The notes under the pieces were generated by a model. The model made no database searches. It had not been told where the DNA came from and worked only from the letters and a program-made list of their open reading frames with translations. Position numbers and translations under genes: made by a program. This document shows, one piece after another, positions 17,991 to 26,836 of a stretch of DNA of 64,000 nucleotides; position 1 is the stretch's first letter; each line of letters opens with the position of its first letter. This stretch comes from Agrobacterium vitis. GTDB taxonomy: Bacteria; Pseudomonadota; Alphaproteobacteria; Rhizobiales; Rhizobiaceae. The stretch lies in contig NZ_CP146241.1 of the NCBI RefSeq assembly GCF_037039395.1, positions 248,001 to 312,000 of the forward strand, given 5' to 3'.

Positions 17991-19205
17991 ATGACTATAT
18001 ATGCCAAGTTCGAGCGCATGGGCACCGATGCCGCGCCGGGCCAGGAAGTCCGCCAGCAGGTAGGTGATATCCAGTCGCTTCTGCGCGGGGAAAAAATCGA
18101 CGGGCGCCAGGTCGATTTCTCTCACGGCGATGTCGATGCCTTCACGCCGACGCCGGGTTCGTTCGAAGTATTCAGTGCTGGTGTCGAAGCAGGCGGCAAG
18201 CAGGCCTATACGGAATATCGCGGCGATATCTCCATTCGTGAGCAGCTCGCACCCGCTATTGCAGGCTTCACCGGCGCTCCGGTCGATGCCGCCGATGGCA
18301 TGATCCTTACTCCGGGCACGCAGGGCGCGCTTTTCCTCGCCGTCGCCTCTACTGTCGCGAATGGCGACAAGGTTGCCATCGTCCAGCCTGACTATTTCGC
18401 CAACCGCAAGCTGGTGGAATTCTGCGACGGCCAGATGCTGCCCATCCAGATGGATTATCTGAATGTCGAAGGCCGTGCCGGTCTGGATGTCGGCCAGCTG
18501 GAAGACGCTTTCAAGGCGGGCGCCAAGGTTTTCCTGTTCTCCAACCCGAACAACCCGACAGGCGTCGTTTATTCCCGCGAAGAGATCAAGGCGATCGCCG
18601 CGTTGGCAGGCCGCTATGGCGCGACCGTTATCGTCGACCAGCTTTACGCGCGACTACTCTATTCCGGCGTCGATTATTCGCATCTGCGCGCGGAAGCTAT
18701 CGACGCGGAAAATGTCATCACCATCATGGGTCCGTCCAAAACTGAATCGTTGAGCGGTTACCGCCTCGGAGTAGCTTTCGGTTCGAAGGCGATCATCACG
18801 CGGATGGAAAAGCTTCAGGCAATCGTTTCCTTGCGCGCCGGCGGTTACAGCCAGGCCGTTTTCCGCACATGGTTCAATGAGCCGGCCGGATGGATGGACC
18901 AGCGCGTGCGTGAGCACGAGGCCATCCGTGACGACCTTCTTAAGGTCTTCCGCTCCGGCGAAGGCATCAAGGTTCGCACGACGGAAGCCGGCAGCTACAT
19001 CTTCCCGCAACTGCCCAGGCTTTCCGTCAGCGGCAAGGATTTCGTCCGCATCCTGCGCCTGCAGGCCAGCGTCATCGTGACGCCCGGTACGGAATTCAGC
19101 CCCTATTGCGACGCAAGCGTCCGCCTGAATTTTTCGCAGAACCACGCGGCGGCCATTGCTGCAGCGGAACGCCTCGTCACGCTTGCCGACCGTTATCGTG
19201 CATGA
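17991..19205 (+). CDS. Class I/II PLP-dependent aminotransferase
   Basis: A 404-residue fold-type I aminotransferase. Visible parts are SNPNNPTG (184-191), Asp216 in VIVDQLY for the pyridine nitrogen, Tyr219, the Schiff-base Lys250 in GPSKTES and Arg258 in GYRLG. AAAGGAG lies 7 bp before the ATG at 17991; the open frame reaches 17961 but without a ribosome site. The stop overlaps the start of the RidA gene (ATGA). RidA removes reactive enamines released by PLP enzymes, so the pairing fits an enzyme that makes them. Substrate unknown. Confidence 0.88.
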   Translation: MTIYAKFERMGTDAAPGQEVRQQVGDIQSLLRGEKIDGRQVDFSHGDVDAFTPTPGSFEVFSAGVEAGGKQAYTEYRGDISIREQLAPAIAGFTGAPVDAADGMILTPGTQGALFLAVASTVANGDKVAIVQPDYFANRKLVEFCDGQMLPIQMDYLNVEGRAGLDVGQLEDAFKAGAKVFLFSNPNNPTGVVYSREEIKAIAALAGRYGATVIVDQLYARLLYSGVDYSHLRAEAIDAENVITIMGPSKTESLSGYRLGVAFGSKAIITRMEKLQAIVSLRAGGYSQAVFRTWFNEPAGWMDQRVREHEAIRDDLLKVFRSGEGIKVRTTEAGSYIFPQLPRLSVSGKDFVRILRLQASVIVTPGTEFSPYCDASVRLNFSQNHAAAIAAAERLVTLADRYRA

Positions 19206-19639
19206 CACAGGACCGGAGCACAACAGATGGTCTGCCGATTCCGCAGGGGCTTTACGTTCCTGCGGTTCGCTGCGGACACATGATCTTCACGGCTGGAATG
19301 ACGCCGCGCCAAAACGGCATATTGCAATTCCAGGGGATCATAGAAGCCAATGCCGATCCGGCAACCCATGCCGAAGCGGTGATCCTGTCCTGCAGCAACG
19401 CACTTGCGGCAGCCGAAGCGCAGCTGGTCGCAGGTGAAAAGCTTGCGGCAATCGTGAGCCTCACGGTTTATATCGCCACCGTGCCTGGCTTCATGGCACA
19501 TTCGAAGCTTGCCGATTATGCCTCGCAATTCCTCAAGGATCGCCTCGGCGAAGCCGCAATCGGTTGCCGCGCCGCCATCGGTGTGGCGTCCTTGCCCGGC
19601 AATGCGCCGGTCGAAATCCAGCTGATCGCCTCCGTCTAA
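19202..19639 (+). CDS. RidA/YjgF-family enamine/imine deaminase
   Basis: A 145-residue RidA-family protein. The C-terminal block GCRAAIGVASLPGNAPVEIQ holds the arginine that binds the carboxylate of the substrate and the family Gly-Ala-rich segment. It hydrolyses reactive enamine or imine intermediates to keto acids plus ammonia in the cytoplasm. The ATG overlaps the aminotransferase stop, so the two are coupled. The longer open frame to 19106 only reads through the aminotransferase gene. Confidence 0.88.
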   Translation: MTQDRSTTDGLPIPQGLYVPAVRCGHMIFTAGMTPRQNGILQFQGIIEANADPATHAEAVILSCSNALAAAEAQLVAGEKLAAIVSLTVYIATVPGFMAHSKLADYASQFLKDRLGEAAIGCRAAIGVASLPGNAPVEIQLIASV

Positions 19640-19655
19640 AATCTCCGCCCCCAGA

Positions 19656-19697
19656 AAACCCGGCCAAACGCCTCTTGCGAGATGATTGGCCGGGTTT
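19656..19697. terminator. Bidirectional terminator between ridA-like gene and purU
   Basis: A perfect 12-bp inverted repeat, AAACCCGGCCAA at 19656-19667 and TTGGCCGGGTTT at 19686-19697, with an 18-base loop. It lies between two convergent genes, and the arms end in A-runs and T-runs on either side, so it can stop transcription from both directions. Confidence 0.75.
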
Positions 19698-19712
19698 CGT
19701 TCATCTCGATTT

Positions 19713-20597
19713 TCAGCCCATGCGCTCCGAAGCGAAGGAGCCCGGCGATGCTGGGAATACGATCGTGCGATTGCCGTTGAGGAAAACGCGGCGGTGGATA
19801 TGGGCATGGATTGCTCTTGCCAGCACCTGGCTTTCGACATCGCGCCCGAGCGAAACGTAGTCGTCAGGGCTCTGCGCGTGGGTGACGCGGATCGTGTCCT
19901 GCTCGATGATCGGGCCTTCATCGAGATCAGCCGTGACATAGTGCGAAGTCGCGCCGATCAGTTTCACACCGCGCTCATAGGCCTGCTTATACGGGTTGGC
20001 GCCCTTGAAGCTTGGCAGGAAAGAGTGGTGGATGTTGATGATGCGGCCCGACATCTTGCGGCACATCTCGTCCGACAGAACCTGCATGTAGCGTGCCAGC
20101 ACGACCAGATCGGCATCCGTCTCATTGATGATTGCCAGTTGGCGAGCCTCGGCTTCCCCCTTGTTGGCCTTGGTGACATTGACGTAGTGAAAAGGAATGT
20201 CGTGGTTCACCACGACCTTCTGGTATTCTATATGGTTGGAGATCACCGCGACGATATCGATCGGCAGCGCGCCGATCCGCCAGCGATAGAGCAGATCGTT
20301 GAGGCAATGGCCGAAACGAGACACCATGATCACTACCTTCATCTTTTCGGTCTCGTCATGGAAGGCATAGGTCATGCCGAATAGTTTTGCGGGTTCGACA
20401 AATCCCTCGTGCAATGTCGCGACATCCGCTCCGGTTTCCGAGCGGAAACTGATCCGCATGAAGAAATTGCCGGTCTCGCTGTCGTCAAACTGCGAACTGT
20501 CGGTAATGTTGCATCCGCTCTGCGCCAGATAGGTCGTGATTGCCGCAACGATGCCCCGTTTCGAAGGGCAGGTGACTGTCAAGAAAAACTGGTTCAT
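19713..20597 (-). CDS. purU: Formyltetrahydrofolate deformylase
   Basis: A 294-residue protein: an N-terminal ACT-like domain (to about residue 80) and a formyltransferase-fold catalytic domain with Asn188, His190 (INIHHSFLPSF) and Asp226 (DLDEGPII). It splits 10-formyl-THF into formate and THF. AGGAG lies just before the ATG at 20597; the frame upstream reads through folD. With folD and soxBDAG it would close a route from sarcosine methyl groups to formate, returning free THF. Confidence 0.93.
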   Translation of the reverse strand: MNQFFLTVTCPSKRGIVAAITTYLAQSGCNITDSSQFDDSETGNFFMRISFRSETGADVATLHEGFVEPAKLFGMTYAFHDETEKMKVVIMVSRFGHCLNDLLYRWRIGALPIDIVAVISNHIEYQKVVVNHDIPFHYVNVTKANKGEAEARQLAIINETDADLVVLARYMQVLSDEMCRKMSGRIINIHHSFLPSFKGANPYKQAYERGVKLIGATSHYVTADLDEGPIIEQDTIRVTHAQSPDDYVSLGRDVESQVLARAIHAHIHRRVFLNGNRTIVFPASPGSFASERMG

Positions 20598-20653
20598 CGG
20601 AACTCCTGGGGGATGGGCGGGCACCAGCCGGATACGGCTGAGCCATGTCTGGG

Positions 20654-21550
20654 TCAGGCAGTGAGGACTGACGGTTCGGGAAGACCCTTGGCGCGACAGC
20701 ATGCCGTCAGTGTATTGACCAGAAGGCAGGCGATTGTCATCGGCCCGACGCCGCCGGGTACTGGCGTGATGGCACCGGCTACCTGCGAGGCGCTGCCGAA
20801 ATCGACGTCGCCGACGAGTGTCCTTTTCCCGTCGCGTTCGATGCGGTTGATGCCGACATCAATGACGGTCGCGCTCGGCTTGATCCAATCGCCCGTGACG
20901 ATTTCCGGCCGGCCGATGGCAACGACGACTATATCGGCTGCGCGAACAGTGCTTTCGAGATCACGACTGCGGCTATGGGCAATGGTCACAGTGCAATTGT
21001 CGCGCAGGAGAAGTTGTGCCATCGGCTTGCCGACGATATTGGAGCGGCCAAGCACGACTGCGTTCATTCCCTCGAGCTTGCCGTACTGATGGCGAAGCAG
21101 CATCAGACAGCCGAGCGGCGTGCACGGCACCATCGCCTTCTGCCCCGTTCCCAAAAGTCCGACATTGGAAATGTGGAACCCGTCGACATCCTTTGCCGGA
21201 TCGATGGCGTTTAAGATCTTGTTGCTGTCTATGTGTTTTGGCAGCGGCAACTGGACGAGAATTCCGTGGACGGACGGATCGTCATTTAGCCTTGCGATCA
21301 GATCGAGCAGGTCCCGTTCGGACGTAGCCTCATCCAGCTTGTGCTCGAAGCTCGCCATGCCTGCCTCACGCGTCTGCGTTCCCTTGTTGCGAACATAGAC
21401 TTCTGAAGCCGGGTCTGAGCCGACGAGAACCACGGCAAGACCGGGAGTGATACCGTAATCGGACTTAAGTGTCGCGACATGTAGGGCCACGTCTCGGCGC
21501 ACAGTTTTGGCAAAGGCTTTTCCGTCGATTTTCGTAGCAACCATCCGCAT
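20654..21550 (-). CDS. folD: Methylenetetrahydrofolate dehydrogenase/cyclohydrolase
   Basis: A 298-residue bifunctional FolD. It contains [14 protein letters not shown] near the substrate site (family YVxxKxxxxxxxG), the NADP-binding [11 protein letters not shown] and the C-terminal [10 protein letters not shown]. It oxidises 5,10-methylene-THF to methenyl-THF and hydrolyses it to 10-formyl-THF. AAGGA precedes the ATG at 21550, with a second ATG at 21544. It lies between soxG (96 bp upstream) and purU (56 bp downstream), in the order of the C1 flow. A housekeeping folD may exist elsewhere. Confidence 0.94.
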   Translation of the reverse strand: MRMVATKIDGKAFAKTVRRDVALHVATLKSDYGITPGLAVVLVGSDPASEVYVRNKGTQTREAGMASFEHKLDEATSERDLLDLIARLNDDPSVHGILVQLPLPKHIDSNKILNAIDPAKDVDGFHISNVGLLGTGQKAMVPCTPLGCLMLLRHQYGKLEGMNAVVLGRSNIVGKPMAQLLLRDNCTVTIAHSRSRDLESTVRAADIVVVAIGRPEIVTGDWIKPSATVIDVGINRIERDGKRTLVGDVDFGSASQVAGAITPVPGGVGPMTIACLLVNTLTACCRAKGLPEPSVLTA

Positions 21551-21646
21551 TCAGTCCTTCATTTGCCCTCATTGAATCGCATGCGGGTCTTGCGGCCCGC
21601 CCCCGTGCCAACCCCTATTGGCGTTACCGATCGACAAATGCCGTTG

Positions 21647-22318
21647 TCAGCCCGCCATGCGCAACGCCGAGACTTGAAAACCAACGGCAAGCTCCTCGGC
21701 TGTCTCGGTCAGCACATCCAGAGCGAATTTCGCCGAGGCGATGTCGAGGAAAATGTCGTAGGAAACCGCGCCGAAGCGATTCAGACGGGCCACTACGACA
21801 TCCATATGGAGCGCACGGGTCTGGGCAATCTCATTCGCTTCCAGACTTTTCGGGCCGAGATCGGCCATGGAGATGCGCCGCATCAGGGCCGGAGCGTCGG
21901 GGCCGGAGACCACGAACCATGCCCAGCTTTCGTCGCGATAGGCGTCATATCCCTTCGCCGGCAGCGTGCTTTCGTCCCAGGCCTGACGCAATTCGCGCAG
22001 TCTCTGTCCTCCGTCCCCAACAGGGGCGGTCAGCAGAACCTCCTGCTGGCCGAGCCGCATCACAGTCGTACCGCAAGGCGAAATTGCCGATGTGTTGACC
22101 GCGGGCGGTATGGTCAGCCCCTGAGCCGCAACCCAGTCGATGGTTCCGGGTCCGCGAAGACCGAAACGTTCGGTCGGGGTGCATTCGACAACCACATTCT
22201 CCTGAGCACCGGGCACGTTTGCACGGCGGGAGACGCGGCTTCCCAGAAGATCGCTGCGAAGCGACAGGTCGACCCGCGAAGAATTGACGACAGTATTGGT
22301 CTGTCCGCTCGTGGTCAT
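21647..22318 (-). CDS. soxG: Sarcosine oxidase gamma subunit
   Basis: A 223-residue SoxG-family protein, structurally like the C-terminal aminomethyltransferase part of SoxA. The order soxB-soxD-soxA-soxG is that of heterotetrameric sarcosine oxidase. CAGGAGATG lies before the ATG, and the start is 1 bp from the soxA stop. The complex demethylates sarcosine to glycine, producing hydrogen peroxide and methylene-THF (or formaldehyde). The subunit has no known cofactor of its own. Confidence 0.88.
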   Translation of the reverse strand: MTTSGQTNTVVNSSRVDLSLRSDLLGSRVSRRANVPGAQENVVVECTPTERFGLRGPGTIDWVAAQGLTIPPAVNTSAISPCGTTVMRLGQQEVLLTAPVGDGGQRLRELRQAWDESTLPAKGYDAYRDESWAWFVVSGPDAPALMRRISMADLGPKSLEANEIAQTRALHMDVVVARLNRFGAVSYDIFLDIASAKFALDVLTETAEELAVGFQVSALRMAG

Positions 22319-22319
22319 G

Positions 22320-25214
22320 TCACATCTCCTGCCGTTTGCTTTCAGGGTCGTAGAATGGCACCTTTACCGCCTTGGCCTGGATGTCCTTGCCAGCAAAGCT
22401 TCTGATATTCAGGCTCGATCCCGGCGGGATGTCACGCGGATCCACATAGGCGAGACCCACCCACTTTGCGAGCGTCGGCGAGTAGCAGGCCGAGGTGACG
22501 AAGCCTGCGGGACGGCCATCGCGGAAGACGAGATTGGATTCCGCGAGATGCTTGCCGGCCTCGCCCGAGATTTCAAAACCGCAGAGCTTGCGCTTGGTTT
22601 CCAGCTTGGCGCGGGCTTCGACCCCGGTCTTGCCGACATAACGCGCCTTGGTCTTGGAAATTGCCCATTCCATCGACAGTTCTTCCGGCGTCGAGAGCGC
22701 GTCCGTATCCTGGCCAATGATGATATGGCCCTTTTCCAGGCGCAGGATGCGCGAGGCTTCGAGACCATAGGGGCGCAGGCCGTGGGGAGCGCCGACTTCC
22801 AGCAGTTTGCGCCACAGGGCCGCGCCGTAGGACTGTGGCACATGCAGTTCGTAGCTGAGTTCACCGGTAAAGCCGATACGCATGATGCGTACCGGGCATC
22901 CGCCGATGACCCCAACGCGGCCGTTCAGATAAGGGAAACCTCCAGGTGACAGATCGATATCGCCGCCGAGCGCTTCAAGAACTTGCCGGGCCGAAGGCCC
23001 GGTGACGTTGATCGCGGCAAAGGCTGCGGTGATATTCTGAATATCGACCTGCATGCCCCACTTGGTGTTGAGGAACATCATTTCGGTAAAGACCCGTGCG
23101 ACCGCCCCGGTCGTTGCCGTCACGTAAAACTCGTTTTCCGAGAGACGGAAGGCCACTCCGTCGTCGATCACCGAGCCCATGTCGTTCAGCATCAGGCAGT
23201 AACGCACACGTCCGATTGGCTGCTTTGCATGCGCCATGGTGTAGATACGGTCCAGGAACGCAGCCGCATCAGGCCCACGGATCGCAAGCTTGCCAAGCGT
23301 CGACACGTCCAGCATGCCGACCTTGGTGCGCACGAGCGCAACCTCATCGACGATTGCGCGGCTGGCATCGCCCTTGCCGCCGTAGTGGAACGGGCGCCAC
23401 CACGCACCGACGGGAGTAAGCTTTGCTCCGCCGGCAACATGTTCGTCATGGATCGCCGTATGACGGTAGAGAACATGGTTCGGGCCTGCGAGAAGGCCAA
23501 GCTTTTCCGGGCCGAAGGGCGGGCGGGAGGTGGTGATGCCGACCTGGGCGACGCTGCGGGCCGTCGAGCCTGCCACAATACGCGCCGTTGCCAAAGCGGA
23601 ATGCCGTCCCTGCGACGGGCCCATGCCGACCGTGGAATAACGCTTGACCAGCTCAAGTTCGCTATAACCGTCGGCGACCGCGTTCTTGATGTCCTTGACC
23701 TGCAGGTCCTCATCGAAATCCACAAAATCCCGGCCCTTCGGATGCGCGCAAAGCTCCTGCGCATAATTCATCTGGGCGGCTTCGAGATCCTCGATCGCAT
23801 CTGGCACGGTAGCCTCATGGCCGAGCGCCTTTGCAGCCGCAGCGCCAGCGATCTCACCGCTGCGCAGCACAGATTTCAGCGAAAACACTCCGGCAACGGA
23901 GCCTGCCAGATGAAAATCCTGCGGCAGGTTGCTCAGGGTGAACTGACGGCTCGCATCGTCGTAACCGAGCTTGGCACCGGCATTGAGCGGCAGCTGATAA
24001 CAGGGCGTATAACCGGTCGCCACGACCATATGGTCGCAGGCGAGCGTCTTTTCGCCATGTTGCTGCGTGCTATAGGTGACGGCGCGAATGTGGCGGTTAC
24101 CCCTGATGCCGATCGCCGTGATGACGTTTGCATTGCGGATGACCGGCACACCTTTCTGGGAGAGCAACTGCGCCAGCGCTTCAAAGACAGCGCCACCGGC
24201 CGGCGTCAGCACGGCAGCAACCTTGACACCCGCTTCGACGAGATCGAGCGCAGTCAGATAACCATCGCGATTGCCAGCGAAAACCACCGCCTGCTTGCCC
24301 GGGCGAACGCCATAATGGCGCAGAAGACGCTGTGCTGCCGACGACAGAATGACGCCGGGCAGATCGTTGTTGCGGAATACGAGCGGCTGTTCATGCGAGC
24401 CGGATGCAACGACGACCTGCTTGGCGCGGACCCGGTAAAGCCGGTTTTCCTGGAGCACGGGAATGAAGTTGTCGGCAAACCAGCCGTTACAAGTCGCGCC
24501 CATCATGACCTGGATATTCGGCAGGGCGGCGGCCTGCTTGCGAAGCATCTGCAAGACGGTGTTGGCTTCCCCCATCTCGACATCGAAACGAGCGTAGGTC
24601 AGCGCTCCACCGGTTTCCGGGTTGAGATCGACGACAAGCACCTGCGCGCCCGCTTCGCCCGCCTTGATTGCTGCCGACAGACCGGCAGGACCGGCACCGA
24701 CGACCAGAACATCCACATGCAGGTTTTCACGGATATAATGGCCATGCTCAGCCTTGATATCGACCTTGCCGAGACCCGCGGACTTGCGGATAATCGGCTC
24801 CCAGAACTTCAGCCAGCTGTTCTTTCCCGGACCGAAAAACGCGCGATAATAGAATCCGACCGGCATGAACCGGCCGAACTTGTCGAGGATCGAATTGCGA
24901 TCGTTTTCGGCGGTGCCGCTGACATTCTGGGCTGTCACAGCCAGAGTGTCGGAAATCGGACGCAAATCGGCGCGGACGTTCGGTTCGTCAGGCAGTTGGA
25001 CGAGCGTGTTTGCGTCCTGGCCTGCCATGGTCAGGATACCGCGCGGGCGGTGATACTTGAACGAGCGGGAGAGGATCCAGCGGTCGGCGCCCGCCATGGC
25101 GGATGCAATGCAGTCGCCGGCAAACCCTTCGACGGCCTGGCCATCGAAGCTGAAGCCGATCTTGCAGGTGCGATCGATACGCGAACCCCAAGGGGATGGA
25201 AGCCGTTCGGTCAT
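22320..25214 (-). CDS. soxA: Sarcosine oxidase alpha subunit
   Basis: A 964-residue protein. The N-terminal part is a 2Fe-2S-ferredoxin-like fold without iron ligands (KIGFSFDGQAVEGFAGDCIASAM). An FAD/NAD-binding disulfide-reductase-like domain follows (VLVVGAGPAGLSAAIKAGEAGAQ). The last 380 residues or so are an aminomethyltransferase (T-protein) domain that binds THF. The ATG at 25214 is 1 bp after the soxD stop; the longer open frame to 25283 is not needed. It accepts the methylene group from sarcosine onto THF. A 756-codon open frame on the opposite strand is its shadow. Confidence 0.94.
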   Translation of the reverse strand: MTERLPSPWGSRIDRTCKIGFSFDGQAVEGFAGDCIASAMAGADRWILSRSFKYHRPRGILTMAGQDANTLVQLPDEPNVRADLRPISDTLAVTAQNVSGTAENDRNSILDKFGRFMPVGFYYRAFFGPGKNSWLKFWEPIIRKSAGLGKVDIKAEHGHYIRENLHVDVLVVGAGPAGLSAAIKAGEAGAQVLVVDLNPETGGALTYARFDVEMGEANTVLQMLRKQAAALPNIQVMMGATCNGWFADNFIPVLQENRLYRVRAKQVVVASGSHEQPLVFRNNDLPGVILSSAAQRLLRHYGVRPGKQAVVFAGNRDGYLTALDLVEAGVKVAAVLTPAGGAVFEALAQLLSQKGVPVIRNANVITAIGIRGNRHIRAVTYSTQQHGEKTLACDHMVVATGYTPCYQLPLNAGAKLGYDDASRQFTLSNLPQDFHLAGSVAGVFSLKSVLRSGEIAGAAAAKALGHEATVPDAIEDLEAAQMNYAQELCAHPKGRDFVDFDEDLQVKDIKNAVADGYSELELVKRYSTVGMGPSQGRHSALATARIVAGSTARSVAQVGITTSRPPFGPEKLGLLAGPNHVLYRHTAIHDEHVAGGAKLTPVGAWWRPFHYGGKGDASRAIVDEVALVRTKVGMLDVSTLGKLAIRGPDAAAFLDRIYTMAHAKQPIGRVRYCLMLNDMGSVIDDGVAFRLSENEFYVTATTGAVARVFTEMMFLNTKWGMQVDIQNITAAFAAINVTGPSARQVLEALGGDIDLSPGGFPYLNGRVGVIGGCPVRIMRIGFTGELSYELHVPQSYGAALWRKLLEVGAPHGLRPYGLEASRILRLEKGHIIIGQDTDALSTPEELSMEWAISKTKARYVGKTGVEARAKLETKRKLCGFEISGEAGKHLAESNLVFRDGRPAGFVTSACYSPTLAKWVGLAYVDPRDIPPGSSLNIRSFAGKDIQAKAVKVPFYDPESKRQEM

Positions 25215-25215
25215 G

Positions 25216-25467
25216 TCAGGCAGGCTTTCGATTGGGAAGGTAGGTCGCGATGATCTGGTCGGAGACGGTGTGGCGCTCCGCAATCAGGATCGTGTTGGAC
25301 GGCGTATGCCGCCACCATTCCTTGAGCACGCCAAGCGGATTCTCCACATAGAAAAGCGACTCGATCAGTTGGTGAGGATTTTCCGCGTCGGCGGCGCGAA
25401 CGGGGCCGAGATACTGAAATTCGGTGATATTGCGAGGCCCGTTCACCGGGCAGGTCAGGAGTTTCAT
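25216..25467 (-). CDS. soxD: Sarcosine oxidase delta subunit, zinc-ligand-poor form
   Basis: An 83-residue SoxD. The N-terminus is LLTCPVNGPRNITEF, with Cys6 present but Asn9 where well-studied SoxD proteins have the second zinc cysteine. Near the C-terminus RHTPSN stands where those proteins have H-x3-C, so the histidine remains but the cysteine is replaced by Asn. The protein probably binds zinc poorly or not at all. The stop is 1 bp before soxA and the start 10 bp after soxB. It is a small structural subunit, so loss of zinc need not stop activity. Confidence 0.87.
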   Translation of the reverse strand: MKLLTCPVNGPRNITEFQYLGPVRAADAENPHQLIESLFYVENPLGVLKEWWRHTPSNTILIAERHTVSDQIIATYLPNRKPA

Positions 25468-25477
25468 GAGGGCCTCA

Positions 25478-26719
25478 TCAATGGCTGGCGGCTGTCGCGC
25501 CCATTTCGTTCAAAAGAGCAAAGTTGTCGAAACGGCGCATGTCGAAAGGCGCCAGGATATCCGGCACGCGACCGGTGGCGATGGTTTCCGCCATCCGCTT
25601 GCCGGCAACCGGTGTCGCCTTGAAGCCCCAGGTGCCCCATCCGCAATCGAGCCAGTAGTTCGTAAGCGGTGATGCACCCATGATCGGGCTGTAATCGGGC
25701 GTCATGTCGGTGATGCCGGCCCACTGGCGCAGAAGTTTAACCTTGTGCAGGAACGGAAAGAGGTGCAGCGCGCCTTCGGCAAGTCGCTCCTTCTGGTCGA
25801 GCGTCGAGCGGGTGGAGGCAAGCTGATAGGGGTCCGAGCCGCCGCCGATGACGATTTCGCCGCGCGAGGACTGGACCAGATAGGTGTGCAGGTTCGCGGA
25901 AGAGACCAGCGTATTCAGGAAAGGCTTCAGGGGCTGAGTTACCATGGCCTGCAGCGGGAAGCAGCGGATAGGCAGCTTGATGCCCGCCAGTTCCGCGACT
26001 TGACCATTGAGGCCACCTACAGCCTGCAAAACCTGACCTGCAGCAATTGTGCCGCGGTTGGTTTGGATTTCCGTAACGCGATCTCCGGTCTTTCCGAAGC
26101 TTAGAACCTCCGTGCGCTGATGGATTTCCACGCCGCGGGCAGCCGCATGTTTTGCATACCCCCAAGCGACAGCATCGTGACGGGCCGTCCCTCCATCGGC
26201 ATGCCATAGGCCACCGAGGACTTCGTGCTGGCCGCCGATATCGAGATTGAGATGTGGGCACAGTTCGCGCACGGTCTGGACATCGACCACCTCGATTTTC
26301 ACACCCATATACTTGCCTATCTCGGCGCGCAGATAAAAGCTGCGCAGCGTCGCTTCGGAATGGGCGAGCGTCAACTGACCGCGCTGCGAGAACATGATGT
26401 TGAAGCCGAGATCCTCCGACAAGGTCTCGTAGAGTTCAACGCCTTCCTTGTAGAATCGGACCGATTCCGGCGTCATGTAGTTCGAGCGGATGGTCGTCGT
26501 ATTGCGCGCCGTATTGCCGCCAGCGAGATAGCCTTTTTCCAGAACGGCGACATTGGTGATGCCGTGAACATTGGAAAGGTAATAGGCCGCGGCCAGGCCG
26601 TGCCCACCACCGCCGATGATGACCACATCATAGGCGCGTTTCAGATCCGGTGTTTTCGGAATATCGCCATACGGAATGTGCCGGGAGCGGAGACCATATT
26701 TCAACAGGGAGAAAGGCAT
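25478..26719 (-). CDS. soxB: Sarcosine oxidase beta subunit
   Basis: A 413-residue FAD-dependent amine oxidase (DAO fold), with VVIIGGGGHGLAAAYYL near residue 32 binding FAD. A histidine in TARHDAVAWGY corresponds to the covalent FMN site of the heterotetrameric enzyme. It oxidises sarcosine to an imine and passes the methylene group to the SoxA folate site. AGGAAAACA lies before the ATG. It is the first gene of soxB-D-A-G-folD-purU and diverges from a GcvA-type LysR gene, 117 bp apart. Confidence 0.93.
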   Translation of the reverse strand: MPFSLLKYGLRSRHIPYGDIPKTPDLKRAYDVVIIGGGGHGLAAAYYLSNVHGITNVAVLEKGYLAGGNTARNTTTIRSNYMTPESVRFYKEGVELYETLSEDLGFNIMFSQRGQLTLAHSEATLRSFYLRAEIGKYMGVKIEVVDVQTVRELCPHLNLDIGGQHEVLGGLWHADGGTARHDAVAWGYAKHAAARGVEIHQRTEVLSFGKTGDRVTEIQTNRGTIAAGQVLQAVGGLNGQVAELAGIKLPIRCFPLQAMVTQPLKPFLNTLVSSANLHTYLVQSSRGEIVIGGGSDPYQLASTRSTLDQKERLAEGALHLFPFLHKVKLLRQWAGITDMTPDYSPIMGASPLTNYWLDCGWGTWGFKATPVAGKRMAETIATGRVPDILAPFDMRRFDNFALLNEMGATAASH

Positions 26720-26836
26720 TGTTTTCCTGCGCCTTGATGTGGCTTTGATGCCAGACAGAATGGCCTCTGATCAGCGAGATACAAGAAATCGTTCTTTACC
26801 CAGTGACCCCGTTTTCGTAATGCAGAGGAAACTCAA

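Noticed and set aside
22983..25253. 756-codon open frame opposite soxA
   Set aside because: Covers the same bases as soxA, which has matching domains along its full length; the antisense product has no motif and an odd composition.
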